Part shown: piece by piece, positions 7,560 to 13,574 of the stretch | How positions within the stretch are numbered: the stretch's first letter is position 1 | Layout of the letters: each line of letters opens with the position of its first letter | DNA from: Bacteroidota bacterium | GTDB lineage: Bacteria > Bacteroidota > Ignavibacteria > Kapaibacteriales > Kapaibacteriaceae | NCBI GenBank assembly: GCA_003488525.1 | Contig: DNLG01000170.1 | Span: 6,311 to 19,884 of the forward strand | DNA length: 13,574 nt | Reading direction: 5' to 3' | Translations under genes and position numbers: made by a program | The notes under the pieces: model-generated | The model's input: only the letters and a program-made list of their open reading frames with translations | Databases searched by the model: none | Told to the model about the DNA's origin: nothing

Positions 7560-9830
7560 ATGCTGACAACGCGACCGGCCCCTTCCCAACGCATCTGGCT
7601 GCCACTTCCAGTGCGGCTGGCGCTGACGATAGCGCTGACGTCATACGTGCTGCTGGCGAACACCGATAGCACACAGATCGACTCGGTCCGGACGTTTTCC
7701 TCTTCGGCCATCGTCGTAAGCGCAAGTCGCTGGGCTGAACGAGCATCAACGGTCTCTCGACAGATCACGGTCATCCGGTCCGACGATGTGCGTGACCGTA
7801 ATCCGGGCACGGCTGCTGACATGCTCGAGGGCACGGGTGAAGTTTTCGTGCAGCGCAGTCAGGCTGGCGGCGGCAGCCCGCGCCTTCGGGGATTTGCTGC
7901 CAACAGTGTTCTTCTGGTGATCGACGGGGTTCGCATGAACAACGCGATCTATCGATCGGGCAACCTTCAGAATCTGATCCAGGTGGACGCGAATTCACTG
8001 GCGTCCACCGAGGTGCTGTTTGGTCCGGGGTCGGTTCAGTACGGCTCGGATGCACTCGGCGGCGTGATCGCCATGCAGACAAAGGACCCTGTCTTCTTTG
8101 ATTCGGGCGTGAAATACTTCGGAGGGGGCTTCATCCGCTCCGCCTCTGCCTCACAGGAACGTTCCGGCTCGATCGAATTCGATGTGTCCCTGCCTTCGTT
8201 TGGATCATACACGGCGCTCACCTACAGCTCTTTCGGTGACCTGCGCTCCGGACGTATGATGCCGTCTGAGCTGCCGGAGTTCGGTCTTCGACCCTGGACG
8301 GTGCAGCGGATCAATGGTCGGGATACCGTGGTGGCGAACCCGGATCCTCACCGTCAGATTTCGAGCGGGTACGATCAGGTCAATGCCCTGCAGAAGTTTC
8401 GCTGGAAGCTTGATGATGCGATGGAGCTGAGATACATCGGGCTATTCACCACATCATCGGACGTTCCCCGCTATGACCGCCTGGTCGAAACCCGTGCCGT
8501 GGGATCATCGACACGTCCACGCTCGGCAGAGTGGTACTACGGGCCCCAGACGTGGCTGATCAATTCGCTCGCCCTTGACATTCGGCGCCCCGTCTTCATT
8601 GCCGATGAGCTGAAGGTGACCATCGCTCACCAGTGGTTCGAAGAGTCCAGGCATAGCCGAAACTTCGGTAACCCGGTTCGTCGGGATCAGCTTGAGCGGC
8701 TGTCGATCGTCAGCGCCAACATTGATGCGAAGATCGAGCTCGATGATTCGGGAAATGATCGCGATCTCTACTATGGCGTCGAGGCAACGTTTCAGGATGT
8801 AGAGTCCCGGGCCAGCAATGTGAACATCGACACAGATCTGACGACACCGGGAGTCACCCGGTATCCGGACGGCGGATCAGTTGTGAGCCAGATCGCCGCA
8901 TACACGCAGCTGCGATGGGAGTTTCATCCTCGCCTGTCCATTGCTGCCGGCCTGCGCGCCACAGCCATTCAACTTCGCTCGCAGATCACGCCGGAGTCAG
9001 TCTTCAAGACTCCGTTTACGAGCATTCAGACAGACCCGTCAGCGGTTACCGGCTCGATCGGCAGTTCCTGGACTGCAACAGATATTCTGACCTTTCATGG
9101 AAATGTCGCCTCTGGGTTCCGAGCACCCAACGTTGATGACATTGCCAAGGTATTCGAATCCGAACCGGGACGCGTCGTTGTACCAAACCCCGGCCTTCGT
9201 CCTGTTACGGTGCTGACAGCGGAAGGGGGCTTGCACATCACTCCACTCGAAGGGGTAACGTTCCAGGCAACAGCCTACAGTTCGTGGTTGAGCGATGCCT
9301 TGGAGAAGCGACCGTTTAGCGTGGATGGACGGGACAGCATTGACTTCAACGGCCAGAGCAGTCAGGTCATCGCGGTTCAAAATGTTGGAACGGCGCGCAT
9401 CTGGGGAATCAGCATGGCACTTGATGCCGAGTTCCGCTCTGTGCGTCTGCATGCCGCGGTGACAGGAGTATGGGGTCGTGACGAAACCAACAACGTCCCT
9501 CTTGAGCACGTCACGCCGGCCTTCGGTCTGGTGCGCCTGCACTGGTCACCGGCACGTCGTCTTGATCTCTCAGCAGATGTGCGTTGGTCTGCAGCATGGC
9601 TGGTGTCGGAGATCTCTCCGGCTGATCAGCCCCTTATCGGCGTCACGATTCCGCAAGGGGGCTTGCCGGCATGGACCGTGGCGGGCGTGCGAGCATCGTA
9701 TGATCTGAACACAACGTTCACTCTGCAGGCCGCCGTCGAGAACATCTTCGATCTGCAGTACCGTCCGGCAGGCTCGGGTATCTCAGCTCCCGGACGCAAC
9801 ATTGTTACTACCCTGAGAGTGCGACTCTAG
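7560..9830 (+). CDS. TonB-dependent outer-membrane receptor, heme/vitamin-receptor-like
   Basis: A 756-residue outer-membrane receptor. An in-frame TAA at 7548-7550 fixes the start at or after the ATG at 7560. Residues 16-34 form the signal's hydrophobic core after a basic leader. A TonB-box-like stretch (SSAIVVSASR, 48-57) precedes the plug (about 58-178), which contains SPRLRGFAANSVLLVIDGVR (106-125), NLIQVDANSLASTEVLFGPG (138-157) and GSVQYGSDALGGVIAMQTK (157-175). In the barrel, FRAP (520-523) and NPGL (543-546) correspond to the FRAP/NPNL boxes known from heme/hemoglobin receptors and many other TonB receptors. No histidine lies between them, so the typical heme-coordinating residue is absent and heme as substrate is doubtful. 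The C-terminus is NIVTTLRVRL. It is a different subfamily from the receptor ending at 5663. It is monocistronic by position: divergent on its left, convergent on its right. Substrate unknown. Confidence 0.91.
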   Translation: MLTTRPAPSQRIWLPLPVRLALTIALTSYVLLANTDSTQIDSVRTFSSSAIVVSASRWAERASTVSRQITVIRSDDVRDRNPGTAADMLEGTGEVFVQRSQAGGGSPRLRGFAANSVLLVIDGVRMNNAIYRSGNLQNLIQVDANSLASTEVLFGPGSVQYGSDALGGVIAMQTKDPVFFDSGVKYFGGGFIRSASASQERSGSIEFDVSLPSFGSYTALTYSSFGDLRSGRMMPSELPEFGLRPWTVQRINGRDTVVANPDPHRQISSGYDQVNALQKFRWKLDDAMELRYIGLFTTSSDVPRYDRLVETRAVGSSTRPRSAEWYYGPQTWLINSLALDIRRPVFIADELKVTIAHQWFEESRHSRNFGNPVRRDQLERLSIVSANIDAKIELDDSGNDRDLYYGVEATFQDVESRASNVNIDTDLTTPGVTRYPDGGSVVSQIAAYTQLRWEFHPRLSIAAGLRATAIQLRSQITPESVFKTPFTSIQTDPSAVTGSIGSSWTATDILTFHGNVASGFRAPNVDDIAKVFESEPGRVVVPNPGLRPVTVLTAEGGLHITPLEGVTFQATAYSSWLSDALEKRPFSVDGRDSIDFNGQSSQVIAVQNVGTARIWGISMALDAEFRSVRLHAAVTGVWGRDETNNVPLEHVTPAFGLVRLHWSPARRLDLSADVRWSAAWLVSEISPADQPLIGVTIPQGGLPAWTVAGVRASYDLNTTFTLQAAVENIFDLQYRPAGSGISAPGRNIVTTLRVRL

Positions 9831-9858
9831 CTCGCTGCCGTTGTCACCACCCGCGAGC
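9830..9858. terminator. Weak hairpin between convergent genes, possible bidirectional terminator
   Basis: The convergent stops at 9830 and 9862 enclose 31 bp. GCTCGC (9830-9835) is the exact reverse complement of GCGAGC (9853-9858), giving a 6-bp GC-rich stem with a 17-nt loop. The loop is long and no T-run follows on either strand, so this is not a canonical intrinsic terminator. Position between two convergent transcription units is the main support. Confidence 0.25.
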
Positions 9859-9861
9859 ATA

Positions 9862-11568
9862 TCACCGTGAGCGCACCAGCATGCCGGATGAGCCGCGGGT
9901 GGTATGACCGTGCAGGATGTAGCGGTAGGACCCGGATGCAGCGGCAGCGGCACCATTGGTCATTCCGTCCCAGATCACCGTGTAGCGTCCTTCGTCAATT
10001 GGTGTTTCACGAAGAAGAGAACGAACCAGGTTGCCCTGCATATCTACGATGTCGATGGAGATCACATCGGCAGCCGGCAGCGTGAAGGCGATCGACGTTC
10101 GGTCCATCGATGGATTCGGATACACGTGCTCATCGAGGTAGTCGGTGTTCCAAAGAATAGGAATGCTCGTCGCCAGCGAGTCATAGCAGTTCCTTGCGCC
10201 GATGATGTACGATGCCGAGATGTCCTTGTTCTTGCGATTGCTCGCTTCGTTCTTTGGAGGATAGCTGCGCACGTACTCGATCTTCGTGGACTCGGGGCTG
10301 ACGTTCACGCGCATATGTCCGGAGTTCGGTAGAATAAGTCCCTCGAGATAGCCGTAGGCGGTAGCCTGCCCAGTTCCGGAGTATCGGGCGTGGCTTGGCT
10401 GCGGCACTTCCTGGTAGATCAGGCAGTCCTTCTCCTGCTTTCCGAAGAAGTGGTCATGACCGTGAAAGAAGACGTTCACACGGTGACGCTTGAGGAGGTC
10501 CTTGATGGGCATTTCCCAGCCCGGACGATTCTTAGAAAACCCCTCGGTGCCGTCGAGATTCTTGCCGCCCCATTCATAGCGATCAGCAAACTCAACACCA
10601 CCGCGTCCGTCAGGGTCGCCCCCTACCAGCTGATGCGAGAAGATGAACTTGAAGGTAGCGCTTGACTTGGCGAGCGTTGTCCGGAGCCACTCGTACTGTT
10701 CTCTACCCAGCGTCCAGCGCCAGCCATTCAGCGAGTCGGGCTTGGGCTTTGTGAACCAGTACGGATCGATGACCATAAACAGCGCATCGCCCCATTCCCA
10801 GGCGTAGTACGCGCCTCGGCGTCCCACAAACGGATAGCTGGCAGTGTCGCCCGAATAGAAACCGTCCGGTTCGGGATTGAGAAAGTACTTCTTGCGGTCA
10901 GTGGTGCCGTACACCGGTACGTTGTCTGCCGTCCCATTATTGAGCCAGCCGGCTTCCCCTTCATGATTACCGAGGGTGATGAAAAGGGGCACTGAGTGAC
11001 AGGCCTCCTCATAGAATGAGCGTAACAGGTGTGCACGATAGGTGATGGTGTCGTGTGTGACCTTCTTCTGGGCGTTGGTCATCTTGTCCGACATGAGTAT
11101 GTCGCCAAGGTCGATCATGAAGTCCGGCGTGTCTTCCAACTCATTGCGAAGTGTGCGCAGGTACACCGAGGTGTCACTTTGCTCATCCATGTGCGGATCG
11201 GCCTGGATAACGAACGTGAACGGTGAGCCTCTGCGCCGCTGCGTATGGAATGAATACGTTGGGCGAGTAACAGAAGGGGCTCCCTGCTGCGTACGATACA
11301 CCACCTGGTAGAAGTAGCGCGTGTCGGGTTGCAGCTCGTTGATCACGATGGTGATCGGCTCTGCGGAATTGACCCTCGTCCACGGTGTCTGCGCGTTAAG
11401 TGCACCCGCCGCAGTGCCGTAGTAGACGCTTGCCTCGACGCTCTGGTCGGGTACAATCTGAATGGTGATGGATTTGTCGGTCGGACGTCCCAGCAGCTCA
11501 CGATGCTGGAGCGTCTGCGATGTGGCAACAGAAAAACTCGTAAGGACGAGAGCAATGATCAATCGCAT
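9862..11568 (-). CDS. Secreted metallophosphoesterase (PAP-like) with FlgD/T9SS-type C-terminal module
   Basis: This 568-residue protein has a signal peptide (MRLIIALVLTSFSVATS, cleavage likely after Ser17), an Fn3-like domain of the purple-acid-phosphatase N-terminal type (about 24-110) and a calcineurin-like phosphoesterase domain (about 116-435). The metal-binding set looks complete: D124-x-H126, GD 155-156, GNHE 200-203, H312 and GHDH 370-373. The GD motif continues ILM instead of ending in the Tyr that gives true purple acid phosphatases their colour, so it is PAP-like in architecture rather than a proven PAP. The C-terminal module (about 480-568) opens with VYPNPS and contains an IWDGMTNG stretch and SGSYRYIL, the pattern of FlgD-like/type IX secretion modules, implying export across the outer membrane. 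Its ATG overlaps the stop of the upstream paralogue by one base (TAATG), with GGAGG 6 nt upstream. Likely role: hydrolysis of extracellular phosphoesters; substrate unknown. Confidence 0.9.
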   Translation of the reverse strand: MRLIIALVLTSFSVATSQTLQHRELLGRPTDKSITIQIVPDQSVEASVYYGTAAGALNAQTPWTRVNSAEPITIVINELQPDTRYFYQVVYRTQQGAPSVTRPTYSFHTQRRRGSPFTFVIQADPHMDEQSDTSVYLRTLRNELEDTPDFMIDLGDILMSDKMTNAQKKVTHDTITYRAHLLRSFYEEACHSVPLFITLGNHEGEAGWLNNGTADNVPVYGTTDRKKYFLNPEPDGFYSGDTASYPFVGRRGAYYAWEWGDALFMVIDPYWFTKPKPDSLNGWRWTLGREQYEWLRTTLAKSSATFKFIFSHQLVGGDPDGRGGVEFADRYEWGGKNLDGTEGFSKNRPGWEMPIKDLLKRHRVNVFFHGHDHFFGKQEKDCLIYQEVPQPSHARYSGTGQATAYGYLEGLILPNSGHMRVNVSPESTKIEYVRSYPPKNEASNRKNKDISASYIIGARNCYDSLATSIPILWNTDYLDEHVYPNPSMDRTSIAFTLPAADVISIDIVDMQGNLVRSLLRETPIDEGRYTVIWDGMTNGAAAAASGSYRYILHGHTTRGSSGMLVRSR

Positions 11569-13199
11569 TATCGACCTCCGATCAGAATGGTCTGTCGTGT
11601 CGGCGCACCATCAATGGTCGCAACCACGTCGTAGAGTCCGTGCGGCAGCGTCGAGACGTCGATGGATGTTGCTGACGAGCGGAGCACGATCTGACCCAGC
11701 ACGTTGGAGATCGTCACGTCAACGGATGATGTGGTCGGAGCAAGGATGTTCAATGATTCGCGAGCAGGGTTTGGTGCGATGACGGTTTCACCGGCCGGTG
11801 CTTCGTCATCAACAGATACCGGGCGCTGCTTGACGGTGTAGGAGTAACCCACGGAGCCATTCGTGTTCGCACCTCCCACCGTGTCCTTTGGCATGTAGGC
11901 GCGGACGAAATCGACAACAACGCCGGCATCGGACACCTTGACGCGCAAGTGACCTGTTCCGCGCATGGTCACGTCGGTGTACGCATCAGCATTGGCAAGC
12001 ACGCCGATCTCGTACGTGGAGTCGCTCGGCATCGGAGTCTCCTGGTATACGAGACCGTCGAGCTCTTCCTTGGCGTAGAGGTGGTCATGACCTTGGAAGA
12101 AGATGTTTACGCCGTTATTGACCATGAGCTGGTGGATGGGCAGGCCCCACCCTGGGCGAAACTTGTCGAACTCATACGTTCCCTTGTTGTTGTAGCCGCC
12201 CCACTCAGCCCCTTTCGCTGTGACAACGCCGCCGCGACCCTGCCCGCGTGTGTGGTGGGCGAAGACGAACTTGTACTTGGCGTTGCTCTTCTCAAGTGCG
12301 TTCCGCAGAAAGCGGTACTGCGTTTCCCCAAGCGTCCAGTCCCAGTTTTGCGGCTTTTCATTCACGTCACAGTCACGATACACATCCAGAACAACGAACA
12401 GTGCATCGCCCCACTCGAATGCATAGTAGTTCTCGGGGTAATCAATGCCATTCGGCTCCCGCGTCATGTTGCCGGTGTAGAACCCGTTCGGGAAGGGATT
12501 CGGATAGTAGTACTTGCGCCAGATCGTGCCCCAGACGGCAATATTGTTCGGCGCGTTCTGCTTGAGATAATACCCGGTCTCACCTTCGTGATTTCCGAGG
12601 CAGAAGAAGAATGGGACGGAGTGACAGATCGAACCGAGGTACTGCAGATAGTCACGGTGCAGTTCGTCCATGTCCTGACTGGTCGTGGTCGTGGGTGTGT
12701 GGTCATCACCGAAGGTGTCACCGAGCGACAGCATGAAGTCGGCACTATCCTTCTTCATGTTCTCGATCGCGATCTTATACATCGCCGGGATTCCCTTCTT
12801 GTCGTAGAGATGCTCGTCGGCCTCTACGAGAAAGGTAAAGGACTCGCCCCTTGCCCTCTGCGTCCGGAACGAATACTCAGGTGACGCTTCAAAGGTCGAG
12901 CTGCCATTGTCGCGATACCGAAGCCGGTACACGTAGCGCGTATTCGACGTCAAACCTGTAATGTCGGTCTTGATCGATTCACCAGCCTTGATGGCTGTTG
13001 CCGGTGTCTGCATACTGTACATGCCGCTCAGCGTCCCATACTCGAGGTAGTACTCTGCCGGCCTGATGAAGTTCACAGCTGCCGTGATGGATCTGTCCGT
13101 CGGACGTCCGAGGATAATGGAGAAGTTCTGAGCCGACAGACAGGCCGAGGCAAGCAGAAGAATCGCCAGTGTGCGTAGCGATAGGTTGAGCATACGCAT
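11568..13199 (-). CDS. Secreted metallophosphoesterase (PAP-like) with T9SS type A sorting domain
   Basis: A 543-residue paralogue of the gene just downstream in its operon, with the same order of domains. It has a signal peptide (hydrophobic 7-20, cleavage probably after Ala23, LSA|QN; Cys20 makes a poor lipobox alternative), a PAP-N/Fn3-like domain (about 27-113) and a phosphoesterase domain (about 119-437). The ligand motifs are D128-x-H130, GD 160-161, GNHE 202-205, H315 and GHDH 370-373. Shared stretches with the paralogue include the GRPTD start of the Fn3-like domain, the EWGDALF strand, WTLGETQYRFLR and FRPGWGLPI. The position of the PAP tyrosine is Gly164. The C-terminus (about 470-543) reads VIAPNPARESLNI, then VLGQIVLRS, LPHGLYDVV and QTILIGGR, a classic T9SS type A sorting domain. 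The ATG at 13199 has AGGAGG 7 nt upstream; a second Met at codon 3 is poorly placed. It leads a two-gene operon. Confidence 0.92.
   Translation of the reverse strand: MRMLNLSLRTLAILLLASACLSAQNFSIILGRPTDRSITAAVNFIRPAEYYLEYGTLSGMYSMQTPATAIKAGESIKTDITGLTSNTRYVYRLRYRDNGSSTFEASPEYSFRTQRARGESFTFLVEADEHLYDKKGIPAMYKIAIENMKKDSADFMLSLGDTFGDDHTPTTTTSQDMDELHRDYLQYLGSICHSVPFFFCLGNHEGETGYYLKQNAPNNIAVWGTIWRKYYYPNPFPNGFYTGNMTREPNGIDYPENYYAFEWGDALFVVLDVYRDCDVNEKPQNWDWTLGETQYRFLRNALEKSNAKYKFVFAHHTRGQGRGGVVTAKGAEWGGYNNKGTYEFDKFRPGWGLPIHQLMVNNGVNIFFQGHDHLYAKEELDGLVYQETPMPSDSTYEIGVLANADAYTDVTMRGTGHLRVKVSDAGVVVDFVRAYMPKDTVGGANTNGSVGYSYTVKQRPVSVDDEAPAGETVIAPNPARESLNILAPTTSSVDVTISNVLGQIVLRSSATSIDVSTLPHGLYDVVATIDGAPTRQTILIGGR
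11575..11579 (-). promoter_or_regulatory. Shine-Dalgarno (GGAGG) for the second phosphoesterase gene
   Basis: On the minus strand GGAGG lies 6 nt before the ATG at 11568. It is embedded in the last codons of the upstream gene (the Gly-Gly-Arg end), so the junction GGAGG-TCGATA-ATG serves both coding and initiation. It fixes the start of the downstream gene and points to re-initiation. Confidence 0.8.
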
Positions 13200-13311
13200 G
13201 GCGATGCCTCCTGAAATACATTGAAAATTGACCTTGGGCTAACAGGAAACCGCCGAGGACGTCTTCGTTACATTCGCAGCTGGAAGTCTTCCGTTGATTA
13301 TCGGTGAGTTC
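13200..13311. promoter_or_regulatory. Divergent intergenic region, 112 bp, with two small palindromes
   Basis: This separates the minus-strand phosphoesterase operon from the plus-strand beta-helix gene and should contain both promoters. It is noticeably more AT-rich at 13211-13230 than the surrounding genes. Two short inverted repeats are visible: CGAGGAC/GTCTTCG (13254-13267, one G-T mismatch position) and GGAAG-T-CTTCC (13282-13292). They share GTCTTC 25 nt apart. I could not place a convincing -33/-7 pair for either gene. Confidence 0.5.
13207..13212 (-). promoter_or_regulatory. Shine-Dalgarno (AGGAGG) for the first phosphoesterase gene
   Basis: On the minus strand a full AGGAGG is followed by 7 nt and the ATG at 13199. 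This decides for 13199 over the alternative Met two codons later. With the GGAGG at 11575-11579 it shows this operon uses strong Shine-Dalgarno sites, unlike the receptor genes in the window, where none is evident. Confidence 0.85.
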
Positions 13312-13574
13312 ATGAAAACTGTGCGCCATCAGTCTTGTGCGGCTACATGCCGACGTTCCCTCCAAACGGTAATCGTGGTCTCCGTACTGCTGAGTATGCG
13401 CGGGATGGCCACAACACTCCACGTCGGGCCGCAAAAGGAGTTTGCCGACCCGCGAGCGGCGTGCCTGCAGGCCGGGCCGGGTGATACGGTGCTGATCCAT
13501 CCGGCTGCGTATCGGGGCACGTTCTGGATCGAAAACCTGAACGGTACCGCAGAAGCCCCGATCGTGATCCGCGG
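13312..13574 (+). CDS. Secreted right-handed beta-helix protein, N-terminal part only (3' end missing)
   Basis: The frame opens at the ATG at 13312 (MKTVRHQSC) and runs to the window edge without a stop, giving 87 complete codons. It was found by direct translation of the right edge. A basic leader with a hydrophobic core (about 18-30, LQTVIVVSVLLSM) looks like a signal peptide, with the mature part starting near TTLHVGPQKEFADP. The following pattern, with AGPGDTVLIHPAAYRGTFWI (residues 54-73) and then NGTAEAPIVIRG, is the typical first coil of right-handed parallel beta-helix proteins (pectate-lyase/polysaccharide-lyase-like fold). GGTGAG at 13303-13308 is a possible but close ribosome-binding site (3-nt gap). 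Substrate and activity cannot be inferred from this part, and the beta-helix fold also occurs in non-enzymatic surface proteins. It is probably secreted; whether it ends in a T9SS sorting domain lies outside the window. Confidence 0.75.
   Translation, partial: MKTVRHQSCAATCRRSLQTVIVVSVLLSMRGMATTLHVGPQKEFADPRAACLQAGPGDTVLIHPAAYRGTFWIENLNGTAEAPIVIR

Noticed and set aside
7473..7589. N-terminal extension of the TPR membrane protein from 7589
   Set aside because: The extra 39 residues look like translated promoter sequence (basic, no hydrophobic pattern) and would overlap the start of the divergent receptor.
11949..12884. Plus-strand open frame (311 codons) opposite the first phosphoesterase gene
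   Set aside because: Val/Arg-rich shadow of a gene with all catalytic motifs intact; no domain and no plausible start signal.
1..13574. CRISPR array, tRNA/rRNA gene, insertion sequence or phage attachment site
   Set aside because: No regularly spaced repeats, cloverleaf-like segment, transposase-like protein or terminal inverted repeats were seen in reading both strands.

Overview
The window reads as chromosomal DNA of a GC-rich member of the Bacteroidota/Chlorobiota/Ignavibacteriota/Kapabacteria group. This rests on two secreted phosphoesterases with 'PNP'-type C-terminal modules like type IX secretion (T9SS) sorting domains, two TonB-dependent outer-membrane receptors of Bacteroidota type, and a DUF4856 / imelysin / HTTM / FecA-like receptor cluster that I know from Bacteroidota. 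The high GC (a by-eye impression, not a count) argues against typical Flavobacteriia or Bacteroidia. That placement is inference; there is no rRNA or marker gene here.

Layout. (A) 2-5663, plus strand: four tightly packed genes: a DUF4856 lipoprotein (5' end outside the window), an imelysin-like lipoprotein, an HTTM (vitamin K-dependent carboxylase-like) membrane protein and a FecA-like TonB-dependent receptor. The junctions are a 1-nt overlap, a 3-nt gap and a 4-nt overlap, so this is almost certainly one operon, most likely for iron uptake at the cell envelope. (B) 5667-7472, minus strand: a multi-spanning GT-C/TMTC-like membrane protein with C-terminal TPRs, convergent with A across only 3 bp. 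(C) 7560-9830, plus strand: a second TonB-dependent receptor with a heme/vitamin-receptor-like plug, divergent from B across 87 bp. (D) 13199-9862, minus strand: two tandem paralogous secreted metallophosphoesterases (purple-acid-phosphatase-like architecture) overlapping by 1 nt, each with a clear Shine-Dalgarno sequence and a different C-terminal module. They are convergent with C across 31 bp. (E) 13312 to the window end, plus strand: the first 87 codons of a secreted right-handed beta-helix protein, divergent from D across 112 bp.

How the genes may work together. In A, the receptor would import a ferric chelate or other iron source. The two lipoproteins would act at the outer membrane or in the periplasm. 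The HTTM enzyme, which keeps the lysine matching the catalytic base of animal gamma-carboxylase, may modify a partner or do quinol-coupled chemistry with menaquinone. This cluster is the best candidate for an under-described system in the window. Blocks B-E are ordinary envelope and secretion genes; a link between them (phosphate or nutrient scavenging, protein glycosylation) is possible but not shown by the sequence.

I saw no tRNA, rRNA, CRISPR array, insertion sequence, attachment site or origin. Coding density is very high and no gene-free stretch exceeds 112 bases.
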